DNA of 6,601 bases from Pontimonas sp. (GTDB taxonomy: Bacteria > Actinomycetota > Actinomycetes > Actinomycetales > Microbacteriaceae): the NCBI GenBank assembly GCA_021741945.1, contig JAIOWV010000069.1:1-6601 (forward strand), read 5' to 3'. Every line of letters begins with the position of its first letter. Positions within the stretch are counted from its first letter, which is position 1. A program made the translations under genes and the position numbers. This document shows positions 1 through 6,474 of this stretch, piece by piece. The notes under the pieces were generated by a model. The model worked only from the letters and a program-made list of their open reading frames with translations. It was not told the origin of the DNA and did not search any database.

Positions 1-907
1 TGGCCAGGTGCCAGACGTTCGCAAGTTTGAGGGTGAAGGGTTGCTCATCAGCCGCGCTGTGGGCAGTGATGGGTTCCAGGGCCTGGACCACACTGTTGAC
101 CGCGAAGCGGTGCTCGTCATTGTCTTTGGACGAGGTTGCTAGTGCTTCAGCTTTGGCCCGGTCCTCGGCGGGGCTGTTTCCACGTGCCATGCTTCCGGCC
201 AGAACCCGAATACCAAGGCGCCCGTCGTGCACAACGGCCAGAGTTTCTGGCGTTGAGCCCACCAGGCCGTCAATCGCAAACGTCATGCAGTCGGGGTAGG
301 CATCTGCCAGCCGGGTGAGCGCTTGGCGCCAGTCCTGAACGCCTGGAGCGTGGGCAACCAGGTCTCTAGCCAGCACCACTTTGTCGGCAACGCCCTCTTG
401 AACCTGGGCGATGACTGCCTCAACAGCGCGCACAAAGTCGTCTTCACCGAGCAGGCCTGGCCCCCAAGAGAGGGGCTCCAACTGCGGGGGAGCTGATTTC
501 TTGGAGGTTGGCGAAGGGTGAGCCTCACCATCGAGGGAAATATCTGTGCGCCACGACTTTCCGTTGTGGCGCCCAATGACCACCCGAGGAATCACGAGGA
601 CACTCTCGTGGGCTGATTCATCGGCAAAGGTGAACGTGCCCATGCAGACCAGGCCACTGCCTGGTTCGTTGACAGGGTCATCGACCTGAGCCAAAGACAC
701 CAAGTCCCGCCATGCCTTAGAGGCTTCCCGGAAACGATCGGGCCCCTGGAAGCGCAGGGTAAGTGCGGTGCCAAGGCCCACGAGTCCGTGTCCTCGGCGC
801 TGCATGGTGAGGGGGTTGTCCGCACTTACCCAGTCCGTTAATGAGCCGTCGTGACTCATTGCCCTGGTCGTTGCGACCAGGGTGGGAAGGTGGGTAGTGG
901 TGGACAC
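1..907 (-). CDS. menF: Isochorismate synthase MenF, 3' part cut off by the window edge
   Basis: This enzyme converts chorismate to isochorismate, the entry step of menaquinone synthesis, in the cytoplasm with Mg2+. The frame is open from a GTG at 907-905 to base 1 and gives 302 residues; the family usually has roughly 400-450, so the C-terminal part of the chorismate-binding domain is missing. Visible motifs are DKVVLARDL (K176, matching the general-base lysine of E. coli MenF), GSTPETL (T219, E221), LAGSMARG (the usual AGT-x-x-RG block with Ser for Thr), and SKDNDEH (E265-H266). The GTG start is preferred over ATG 859-857 because the segment LVATTR aligns with the conserved N-terminus of actinobacterial homologues and because a TANNNT box lies 7 nt upstream. 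It is divergent from menG. Other chorismate-binding enzymes (EntC, TrpE, PabB) are possible from motifs alone, but the menaquinone neighbours favour MenF. Confidence 0.88.
   Translation of the reverse strand, partial: MSTTTHLPTLVATTRAMSHDGSLTDWVSADNPLTMQRRGHGLVGLGTALTLRFQGPDRFREASKAWRDLVSLAQVDDPVNEPGSGLVCMGTFTFADESAHESVLVIPRVVIGRHNGKSWRTDISLDGEAHPSPTSKKSAPPQLEPLSWGPGLLGEDDFVRAVEAVIAQVQEGVADKVVLARDLVAHAPGVQDWRQALTRLADAYPDCMTFAIDGLVGSTPETLAVVHDGRLGIRVLAGSMARGNSPAEDRAKAEALATSSKDNDEHRFAVNSVVQALEPITAHSAADEQPFTLKLANVWHLA
862..882. other. Perfect 9-bp inverted repeat early in menF
   Basis: CCCTGGTCG (862-870) and CGACCAGGG (874-882) are exact reverse complements around a TTG centre. In the menF message it would form a stable hairpin about 26-46 nt after the GTG start, just before the internal ATG at 859-857. 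It lies within codons for LVATTR, so it may be a chance product of coding, a translational control element or an operator. Nothing in the sequence decides between these. Confidence 0.5.
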
Positions 908-920
908 GGTCTCCAGATTA
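905..920 (-). promoter_or_regulatory. Probable leaderless -10 box of menF
   Basis: Read on the minus strand, TAATCT (920-915) is followed by 7 nt and then the GTG start (907-905). This is the spacing expected if transcription starts at, or one base from, the start codon. A GGAG lies only 3 nt before GTG, too close for a normal ribosome binding site, which also fits a leaderless message. No convincing -35 hexamer is seen 16-19 nt upstream, so the call rests on the -10 box and its position. Confidence 0.42.
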
Positions 921-983
921 GTCCCGGGGGCTGGGGGAACACTTGGCACCAAGATTGTCAGGATTTTGGTGGCCGTCCTTGAC

Positions 984-999
984 TAGGCTGGAACACGTG
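984..999 (+). promoter_or_regulatory. Probable leaderless -10 box of menG
   Basis: TAGGCT (984-989), a common actinobacterial form of TANNNT, is followed by 7 nt and the GTG start at 997. This mirrors the arrangement on the menF side. A -35 hexamer is not evident: TTGTCA at 955-960 is 23 nt away, too far. Only a weak GGA lies before the start, which agrees with a leaderless message. Confidence 0.42.
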
Positions 1000-1782
1000 A
1001 CCACGGCCGACCTGAACAAGAATCCAGAGGAAGTCTCTGGCATGTTTGACGAGGTTGCCAAAGGTTATGACCGCACCAATGCTCTGCTTTCCGGCGGGAA
1101 TTCGGTCCTGTGGCGCATTGCCACGGTCAAAGCGCTGAATATCCAACCTGGCGAACGGGTTTTGGATGTTGCAGCGGGAACGGGCACCTCGTCCAAGGCC
1201 ATCGCTCGGGCTGGTGCCGAGGTTGTGGCACTGGATTTCTCGCCGGGAATGGTGGCCGAGGGCCGGAAGCGGCACCCAGACATTGAATTCATCGTGGGAG
1301 ATGCGGAAGCGCTCCCCTTTCCCTCCGCCAGTTTTGACGCGGTCACCATCAGTTTCGGACTTCGCAACGTCAACAACCCCCAGGTCGCACTGGGCGAGAT
1401 GTATCGAGTGTTGAAGCCAGGTGGGCGAATCGTGATTTGTGAGTTCTCTCACCCGCCAGCGGCCCTCATCAAGGCCGGCTATGACAGCTATATGAAGTAC
1501 CTGATGCCCGTCATCACCTCAGTCGCCAGCACTCACAAAGACTCCTACCGGTATCTGATGGAGTCGATCCAAGAATGGCCAGAACAGTCCGTTTTGTCCC
1601 AATGGCTCCGGGGCGCAGGATTCACTCGGGTTGCATACCGTAACCTGACTGGAGGCATTGTTGCCCTGCACCGTGCCAGGACTCCTGAGGATTCCAAAGT
1701 TCGTGAATCTGTAGGAAAACGGCGCGCCAGACCCGCTTCACCCTCCACCTCCTCGGTCTCTATCCCGGTCCAGGAGCCCTAA
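997..1782 (+). CDS. menG: Demethylmenaquinone methyltransferase MenG (UbiE family)
   Basis: A SAM-dependent methyltransferase that methylates the ring of demethylmenaquinone, the last step of menaquinone synthesis. From GTG 997 it is 261 residues. The family start MFDEVAKGYDRTN is at 16-28, the SAM-binding loop VLDVAAGTGT at 55-64, the acidic residue after strand 2 is D80, GDAEALPF is at 101-108, and SFGLRNV at 119-125. RVLKPGGRIVICEFS at 137-151 fits the second UbiE signature exactly. The core ends near GGIVALHRA (219-227). The last 34 or so residues are a Ser/Pro/Arg-rich tail that most family members lack. A longer frame from TTG 943 exists, but its extra 18 residues look non-homologous and the -10 box lies inside it, so GTG 997 is chosen. 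It is first in a run with the polyprenyl synthase and fprA. As menaquinone is the actinobacterial quinone, a ubiquinone role (UbiE proper) is not expected. Confidence 0.93.
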   Translation: MTTADLNKNPEEVSGMFDEVAKGYDRTNALLSGGNSVLWRIATVKALNIQPGERVLDVAAGTGTSSKAIARAGAEVVALDFSPGMVAEGRKRHPDIEFIVGDAEALPFPSASFDAVTISFGLRNVNNPQVALGEMYRVLKPGGRIVICEFSHPPAALIKAGYDSYMKYLMPVITSVASTHKDSYRYLMESIQEWPEQSVLSQWLRGAGFTRVAYRNLTGGIVALHRARTPEDSKVRESVGKRRARPASPSTSSVSIPVQEP

Positions 1783-1802
1783 CAGGCGCTTCGCCTTTAT
1801 CC

Positions 1803-1807
1803 AAGGA
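1803..1807 (+). promoter_or_regulatory. Shine-Dalgarno site of the polyprenyl synthase
   Basis: AAGGA at 1803-1807 lies 6 nt before the GTG at 1814 and supports that start. The 31-bp gap after menG also holds a weak 5-bp hairpin (AGGCG 1784-1788 with CGCCT 1792-1796), too short to be called a terminator. Confidence 0.6.
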
Positions 1808-1813
1808 ATTCCC

Positions 1814-2878
1814 GTGAACCCCAGTTCCACAGCGGCACCTCAGACGGGCCGCGGTGCGTCATTTCTTAGCGGTGGCTCGATTCTGAGTGCCACCGCTGAG
1901 GAAAGGAAGCTGGGCAAGGCCCTCGACCAGGGTCTTGAGGCAGTGGAGAGTGGCCTGGAGCGCGAGCTCAAGTTCACTGAAGACATTGCCGATGCTGTTG
2001 CCAGATACCTCTTCGATGCCGGTGGAAAGCGAGTCCGGCCACTCTTGACGTTGTTGACCTCTCAGTGGGGCGAGGGCGCAAATGACAAGGTCATTCGGTC
2101 CGCGCAGGTCATCGAACTTACTCACCTTGCCACCCTCTATCACGACGACGTCATGGACGAGGCTGCCCAGCGCCGCGGTATTTCGGCAGCCCAAACCGTA
2201 TGGGGGAACTCGGTGGCGATTCTTGCCGGAGACCTCCTGTTCGCTCGCGCGGGAACACTGGTGGCGTCGCTTGGGACACAGGCGATCACCTTGCAAGCAG
2301 CAACCTTCGAGAGACTCTGCCTGGGCCAGATGCGCGAAACAGTGGGGCCCAAGCCAGGCGCTGAGCCTATCGCCCACTACTTGGGAGTGCTTTCTGATAA
2401 AACCGGCTCACTGATCGCTTTGGCCGCCGAGTTTGGACTGCGCATGTCCGGTGGCCCAGAAGAGTTGGTCGCGCCTGTTCGCCGTTTTGGCGAGAAAATC
2501 GGCGTTGCCTTCCAGCTCGTTGATGACGTCATCGATTTGAGCGCACGCGGCTCTGGAACGGGTAAACCCCCCGGGACCGACGTGCGCAGGGGTGTCACAA
2601 CCCTGCCCATGCTCTATTTGCAGGAGCAGGCAGCCTCAGATCCGGAGGCTGCTGCCCTGCTCGAGCGTCTTGCCCGGGGGACCTCCGGCGAGGCAGACGA
2701 AGAAGAGTTCCAAGAGTCGATTCGGATGCTCCGGGAGCATGCGGTCACCAAGCGGACCATGGACACGGCACGAGCAATGGCTGATGACGCCATCGCTGAG
2801 CTCTCAGTGGCGCCCGACGATCTGGTGCGCCAGGGCCTCATTCGCTTTGCCCATACCGTCGTGGATCGCACTAACTGA
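1814..2878 (+). CDS. Long-chain all-trans polyprenyl diphosphate synthase
   Basis: This enzyme adds isopentenyl diphosphate units to an allylic primer to build the long isoprenoid tail joined to the menaquinone ring. It has 354 residues, normal for the family with a short extra N-terminus (about 1-30, Ser/Gly-rich). Motifs in order: GGKRVRP at 70-76, the first Asp-rich motif DDVMD at 111-115, the SDKTGSL lysine block around 194-200 (K196), and the second Asp-rich motif DDVID at 237-241. The fifth residue before the first motif is Ala106 rather than an aromatic residue, which in this family goes with long products. The start is GTG 1814, supported by AAGGA 6 nt upstream. It follows menG by 31 bp, which implies cotranscription and a menaquinone-tail role. 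Product length (for example C35-C50) cannot be read from sequence. Homologues are annotated hepB, ispB or grcC, so no symbol is forced. Confidence 0.92.
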   Translation: MNPSSTAAPQTGRGASFLSGGSILSATAEERKLGKALDQGLEAVESGLERELKFTEDIADAVARYLFDAGGKRVRPLLTLLTSQWGEGANDKVIRSAQVIELTHLATLYHDDVMDEAAQRRGISAAQTVWGNSVAILAGDLLFARAGTLVASLGTQAITLQAATFERLCLGQMRETVGPKPGAEPIAHYLGVLSDKTGSLIALAAEFGLRMSGGPEELVAPVRRFGEKIGVAFQLVDDVIDLSARGSGTGKPPGTDVRRGVTTLPMLYLQEQAASDPEAAALLERLARGTSGEADEEEFQESIRMLREHAVTKRTMDTARAMADDAIAELSVAPDDLVRQGLIRFAHTVVDRTN

Positions 2879-2909
2879 ATTAGAGTGGCCTCCTGGTCTT
2901 TTAGGAAAT

Positions 2910-2915
2910 AGGTGA
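2910..2915 (+). promoter_or_regulatory. Shine-Dalgarno site of fprA
   Basis: AGGTGA at 2910-2915 matches the anti-Shine-Dalgarno end of 16S rRNA and lies 8 nt before ATG 2924. It overlaps the alternative GTG start at 2912, which makes that GTG less likely, although AGGA at 2903-2906 could serve it. The site is in the 45-bp gap after the polyprenyl synthase, in which no clear terminator or promoter is seen. Confidence 0.55.
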
Positions 2916-2923
2916 GTTCTTCT

Positions 2924-4279
2924 ATGTCTAAGTTGCGCCTTGCAATCGTGGGTGCCGGTCCGGCTGGTATCTATGCAGCGGACATGTTGCTGAAGCACGA
3001 GCGCTCCTTTGATGTCTCCATCGACCTCTTTGAGCGCTTGCCAGCGCCCTATGGCCTCGTTCGCTACGGCGTCGCCCCCGACCACCCCCGGATCAAGGGG
3101 ATCATCACAGCCCTGCGCGAAGTGCTCGACACTGGGCAGATTCGCCTGTTTGGCAATGTGAACTACGGCACCGACATCACCCTGGATGATCTGAAAAAGC
3201 ACTACAACGCGGTGATCTTCTCCACGGGTGCAATCCGTGATCACACTCTGGATATCCCGGGCGTTGAGCTTGAGGGCAGTTATGGCGCTGCTGATTTTGT
3301 GAGTTGGTATGACGGTCACCCTGATGTCCCTCGCACCTGGCCGCTGGGTGCTCAGTCGGTTGCGGTCATCGGCAATGGAAATGTGGCTCTCGATGTTGCC
3401 AGGATGCTTGCGAAGCACCCTGAAGATTTGTTGCCCACGGAAGTTCCCGACAACGTCTATGAGGGGCTGAAGGCTTCGCCGGTCACCGATGTTCACGTCT
3501 TCGGTCGCAGGGGCCCCATGCAGGTGAAGTTCACCCCGCTGGAGCTTCGCGAACTGGGTGAACTGCGCGATGTTGACATGATCCTTCACGACGAGGACTT
3601 TGTCCTCGATGAGGCCTCAGAGAGGGCGATTGAGTCCAACAAGCAAATCTTTGTGATCAACAAGGTCTTCTCTCAGTGGCGCGAGCGCGAAGTGGGCTCC
3701 GCGTCGAGACGCCTCCACCTGCACTTCTATGCTTCACCGATCGAGGTGCTGGGCGACAGTCACGTCACTGGCTTTAAGTATGAGCGCACCGAACCCGACG
3801 GGTCCGGTGGGGTGCGGGGCACAGGGGAAATTCGTGAGATTGCTGTTCAAGCGGTCTATCGAGCGGTGGGGTATTTCGGTAGCGAAGTTCCCGGTATTCC
3901 CTTCGATGAGCGCCGTGGTGTCATCCCCAACCACGAAGGCCAAGTGCTCGATGACAACAACCGCATCGTTCCTGGCGTCTATGCCACAGGGTGGATCAAG
4001 AGAGGCCCAGTTGGCCTCATTGGTCACACCAAGAGCGACGCGCTGGAGACCATCAAACACCTGGTCAAAGACCAGGCCTCCTGGTGGTCACCCGAGTCGC
4101 CAGAAGAAGCCAGCGTCATCGAGCTGATGAACTCGCGCGGTATTTCATACACGAACCTCGAGGGCTGGCACCGACTTGACGAAAAAGAGCTTGAGCTTGG
4201 AGCCGCTCGCGGACGCGAGCGGCTCAAGGTCGTTCCTCGTGACGAGATGCTCGAGATTTCGCGCGCCGGCGCTCACTGA
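2924..4279 (+). CDS. fprA: Ferredoxin-NADP+ reductase, FprA type
   Basis: An FAD flavoprotein of the adrenodoxin-reductase/FprA family that moves electrons between NADP(H) and ferredoxin in the cytoplasm. From ATG 2924 it has 451 residues, close to mycobacterial FprA (about 456). The FAD-binding GAGPAG is at 10-15, the family block APYGLVRYGVAPDH at 41-54, the NADP-binding VIGNGNVALDVAR at 148-160, and GRRGP at 194-198, whose Arg195-Arg196 correspond to the pair that contacts the 2'-phosphate of NADP(H). ATGWIKRGPVGLIGHTK (354-370) is the conserved FAD/nicotinamide-site segment. A start at GTG 2912 would add four residues (MSSS). It is the third gene of the menG run, 45 bp after the polyprenyl synthase. 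Its stop overlaps the end of convergent cls by 7 bp. A strong inverted repeat lies in its codons about 426-434. Partner ferredoxins are not in the window. Confidence 0.92.
   Translation: MSKLRLAIVGAGPAGIYAADMLLKHERSFDVSIDLFERLPAPYGLVRYGVAPDHPRIKGIITALREVLDTGQIRLFGNVNYGTDITLDDLKKHYNAVIFSTGAIRDHTLDIPGVELEGSYGAADFVSWYDGHPDVPRTWPLGAQSVAVIGNGNVALDVARMLAKHPEDLLPTEVPDNVYEGLKASPVTDVHVFGRRGPMQVKFTPLELRELGELRDVDMILHDEDFVLDEASERAIESNKQIFVINKVFSQWREREVGSASRRLHLHFYASPIEVLGDSHVTGFKYERTEPDGSGGVRGTGEIREIAVQAVYRAVGYFGSEVPGIPFDERRGVIPNHEGQVLDDNNRIVPGVYATGWIKRGPVGLIGHTKSDALETIKHLVKDQASWWSPESPEEASVIELMNSRGISYTNLEGWHRLDEKELELGAARGRERLKVVPRDEMLEISRAGAH
4200..4225 (-). terminator. Strong inverted repeat inside fprA, possible terminator of cls
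   Basis: Bases 4200-4211 and 4214-4225 are perfect 12-base reverse complements (GAGCCGCTCGCG with CGCGAGCGGCTC) around a 2-nt centre. Allowing one bulged base (4199), the stem grows by three pairs (4196-4198 with 4226-4228). It begins about 47 nt past the cls stop in the cls direction, and on that strand a run of five T (4186-4182) follows 13 nt further on. No hairpin is available between the two genes because they overlap. The T run is not adjacent, so this is not a textbook intrinsic terminator. The stem encodes Gly-Ala-Ala-Arg-Gly-Arg-Glu-Arg of FprA, so chance is possible. Confidence 0.42.
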
Positions 4280-5751
4280 ACTGTTGCGGTCAGGCGGGCT
4301 AGGCCTTCCAGAAATTTGTGTTGACCTTTCCTGGCAAGCCACTGCGGGAGTGTCAGCTCCGTGCTGTTCTTCCGATACTCGATCGACAGAGCGTCGAGCC
4401 CCTCGGCTACCCCTCGGTCGGCGAGGAGCACTGACACTTCGACATTCAAGCTAAACGAGCGCATATCGACGTTCGATGAGCCGATGACGCTGATCACATC
4501 GTCGACCACGATAAACTTCGAATGCAAAATGGTGGGTGCCCGGTAGAGCCAAATGCGCACCCCCGCCCGCAACAGCTCTTCGTAGTAGGAGCGCTGCGCA
4601 TAAAAGACCAGTGGCTGGTCGCCGATTTCCGACACAAGCAGATGAACCTCAACACCGCGCTCGGCTGCAGACGTGATTGCGTAGCGCATGGACTCATCGG
4701 GGACGAAGTAAGGACTAGAAATCACCAAGCGCTTTGTGGCCCCATACACCAGGTTGTTGAAGAGCCTGAGGTTGTTCTCCCCCTCGAACGCAGGGCCGCT
4801 TGGCACCACCTGACCGAGCACACCCCGCGTTTTGCCTCCCTTGGCTCGCGTGGGCGTTGGTGTATCGAGAAGCTCATCAGTTTCCTGGAACCAGTCGGTG
4901 ACGAAAAGAGCCTCGAGGCCATCTGCCAGTGGTCCTTCCACGGAGATCATCAAGTCCAGCCAGTGGAGGCCCCGGGCCTGGTGCCGGCGCTGCCGATAGG
5001 CAGGCTCCACAATGTTTTGGGAGCCGGTGAAGGCCAGCCGTGAGTCAATAACGAGTATTTTCCGGTGGTTGCGAAGATCTGGACGTCGATAGACACCCCG
5101 CCACGGCTGGAGCGGCAACATGGGGTGGTATTCCACCCCAATGCGCTCCAGAGTGGCGATCAGGTCGCGGTAACGGGGGATTCGGACATTAGCGAGGTGG
5201 TCGTAGAGAACTCGAACCCGGACACCCCGCTGCTGTGCGCGCTCTAAGGCGGCAAAGAAGTCCTGGGTCACCCGGTCGTAGCTCATGATGTAGAACTCGA
5301 CGTGGACGGTGTGCTGGGCGCTATCGATGGCGGCCGTCATCGCCTGGATGGACTCCAGGTAGTCAGCATGGAATGTGACTGTATTCCCGGTCACCATCGG
5401 CATAGCGCCCAGGTGCTCGTTCATGTGGACGGTCTGCGCCAACCACGCAGGGAACTCTTTCCTCTTCGCCACATCCGCCGGTGTCGCAATAATCCCTGGG
5501 CTCAGCAACCTCGAGCGCTCCCGAAGGTGGTTGTTGATGGCTGCTTGCTTGTCGCGGCGCTTCTTAGGCAGTCGCCTCGAACCAAACGCCACGAAGGCTA
5601 AGAAGCCAAAGTAGGGGATAAAGAAAATGGCTAAAAGCCAGGCCATGGCTGTTTGTGGGCGGCGATTGTGCGGAACAACGAAGAGCGCAATGATGCGAAA
5701 GGCGATATCAATCGCAACAATCAGTGTGACCCAGATCACTTCCGTGGTCAT
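4273..5751 (-). CDS. cls: Cardiolipin synthase, phospholipase D superfamily
   Basis: A membrane enzyme that condenses phosphatidylglycerol (or a related lipid) into cardiolipin. It has 492 residues, usual for bacterial ClsA-type enzymes. There are two N-terminal membrane segments (about 5-26 and 35-57), then a basic stretch SRRLPKKRRDK, then two phospholipase-D domains. The catalytic HxKxxxxD motifs are complete: H229/K231/D236 with FTGSQN following, and H410/K412/D417 with VIGSSNVD following. The ATG at 5751-5749 has only weak ribosome-site candidates (AGAG 9 nt upstream, GGGGAG 14 nt upstream), and no better in-frame start lies in the gap. It sits 25 bp after yajQ on the same strand and is probably cotranscribed with it. 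Its TGA (4275-4273) lies inside the end of fprA. Its exact lipid substrate is not visible in sequence; another PLD-type lipid synthase is the main alternative. Confidence 0.9.
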   Translation of the reverse strand: MTTEVIWVTLIVAIDIAFRIIALFVVPHNRRPQTAMAWLLAIFFIPYFGFLAFVAFGSRRLPKKRRDKQAAINNHLRERSRLLSPGIIATPADVAKRKEFPAWLAQTVHMNEHLGAMPMVTGNTVTFHADYLESIQAMTAAIDSAQHTVHVEFYIMSYDRVTQDFFAALERAQQRGVRVRVLYDHLANVRIPRYRDLIATLERIGVEYHPMLPLQPWRGVYRRPDLRNHRKILVIDSRLAFTGSQNIVEPAYRQRRHQARGLHWLDLMISVEGPLADGLEALFVTDWFQETDELLDTPTPTRAKGGKTRGVLGQVVPSGPAFEGENNLRLFNNLVYGATKRLVISSPYFVPDESMRYAITSAAERGVEVHLLVSEIGDQPLVFYAQRSYYEELLRAGVRIWLYRAPTILHSKFIVVDDVISVIGSSNVDMRSFSLNVEVSVLLADRGVAEGLDALSIEYRKNSTELTLPQWLARKGQHKFLEGLARLTATVQ

Positions 5752-5776
5752 GAGCGAGGGCTCTACTCCCCGTGCC

Positions 5777-6265
5777 TCAGCGGTAATTCACGAATTGGGT
5801 GTCAAAGTCCAGATCCGCACCCTTGACCAGGGCGATAACGGCCTGCAAGTCGTCGCGGCTCTTCGAGGTCACGCGGATTTCATCGCCTTGGATCTGAGTC
5901 TTGACAGTCTTCGGGCCCTCGTTACGAATCAGCGCGGTAACTTTCTTGGCATTCTCACCGGAGATGCCATCTTTCATCGAACCCGTAATTTTGTAGACCT
6001 TGCCACTCAAGACTGGCTCACTGGTCTCGAGGCTCTTCAATGAAATCCCGCGCTTCACGAGCTTGGACTGAAGGACGTCCAGCACTGCCTTCACACGCTC
6101 TTCTGAATTAGCTTGCATCACGATTGCCTCGCCTGACTTGGTCAGGCTGGCATCGACGCCTTTGAAGTCGTAGCGCTGCGTGAGCTCTTTTTCTGCCTGG
6201 TTCATAGCGTTGTCGAGCTCCATGGGGTCGACTTTGCTTACGATGTCAAACGAGGAATCAGCCAT
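5777..6265 (-). CDS. yajQ: YajQ family nucleotide-binding protein
   Basis: A small cytoplasmic protein of the YajQ (DUF520) family. Members bind nucleotides, some bind cyclic di-GMP, and roles from RNA/tRNA binding to transcriptional control have been reported; the role here is unknown. It has 162 residues, full length for the family. Visible family features are the N-terminal SFDIVSKVD (5-13), ELDNAMNQAEKE (16-27), RYDFKGVDASL (31-41), the KLVKRGISLKSL segment (68-79), GKVYKI (88-93), and the C-terminal QIQGDEIRVTSKSRDDLQAV (124-143) ending in DLDFDTQFVNYR. The ATG at 6265-6263 has no usable ribosome site, but a good promoter sits so that transcription would begin at the ATG. Cls follows 25 bp downstream. 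There is no sign of truncation. Confidence 0.93.
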   Translation of the reverse strand: MADSSFDIVSKVDPMELDNAMNQAEKELTQRYDFKGVDASLTKSGEAIVMQANSEERVKAVLDVLQSKLVKRGISLKSLETSEPVLSGKVYKITGSMKDGISGENAKKVTALIRNEGPKTVKTQIQGDEIRVTSKSRDDLQAVIALVKGADLDFDTQFVNYR

Positions 6266-6271
6266 TCCCCC

Positions 6272-6300
6272 ATGGTAGCCAGAATGTGCGCCTCGGTCAC
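6272..6300 (-). promoter_or_regulatory. Leaderless promoter of yajQ
   Basis: On the minus strand, GTGACC (6300-6295, four of six matches to TTGACA) and TACCAT (6277-6272) are separated by exactly 17 nt. The -10 box ends 6 nt before the ATG at 6265. This is the best promoter in the window and puts the start of transcription at the start codon. Confidence 0.55.
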
Positions 6301-6339
6301 TTGTCTCTGGTTTCTCCCCGGCCTAAATACCGATATCCT
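6301..6339 (+). promoter_or_regulatory. Candidate promoter region of tRNA-Tyr
   Basis: TTGTCT at 6301-6306 (four of six matches to TTGACA) is followed after 17 nt by TAAATA (6324-6329), a poor -10. TATCCT at 6334-6339 is a better -10 shape but lacks a -35 at the right distance. Either would give a leader of about 40-50 nt before the tRNA. The region abuts the yajQ -35 box, so the 119-bp gap 6266-6384 carries two divergent promoters. Confidence 0.3.
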
Positions 6340-6384
6340 GAATCCCGCGCACCCGATTGGTGAATACACCGGTCGGGAGCGCAT

Positions 6385-6469
6385 GGCGAGTTACCCAAGC
6401 GGCCAAAGGGATCTGACTGTAAATCAGCCGGCTCAGCCTTCGGGGGTTCGAATCCCTCACTCGCCACCA
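6385..6469 (+). tRNA. tRNA-Tyr (anticodon GUA) with encoded CCA
   Basis: The acceptor stem pairs GGCGAGT (6385-6391) with ACTCGCC, followed by A at 6466 as discriminator and an encoded CCA (6467-6469). The D stem is CCC/GGG. The anticodon GTA is at 6419-6421 in the loop CTGTAAA. A long variable arm with a GGC-TCA-GCC hairpin makes it a class II tRNA, as bacterial tRNA-Tyr is. The T arm has the loop TTCGAAT. The 85-nt length is normal. No terminator hairpin follows, because repeat and insertion-sequence-like DNA begins at about 6471. Confidence 0.96.
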
Positions 6470-6474
6470 TTGTG

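Noticed and set aside
27..825. Several plus- and minus-strand frames of 60-97 codons over menF
   Set aside because: The continuous minus-strand frame with all chorismate-enzyme motifs explains the region; the others are out-of-frame shadows.
943..996. Longer menG start at TTG 943 adding 18 residues
   Set aside because: The added residues do not resemble the family N-terminus, and the segment contains the TAGGCT box placed correctly for GTG 997.
1784..1796. Small hairpin between menG and the polyprenyl synthase
   Set aside because: Only 5 bp with a 3-nt loop and a three-T tail; too weak to call a terminator in what looks like an operon.
2630..2652. 8-bp inverted repeat (GCAGCCTC with GAGGCTGC) in the polyprenyl synthase
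   Set aside because: It falls in Ala/Glu-rich coding sequence with biased GC-rich codons, mid-gene, with no T run; likely chance.
2912..2923. GTG 2912 as fprA start
   Set aside because: It overlaps the AGGTGA ribosome site that fits ATG 2924 well; it would add only four residues. It remains possible through AGGA at 2903-2906.
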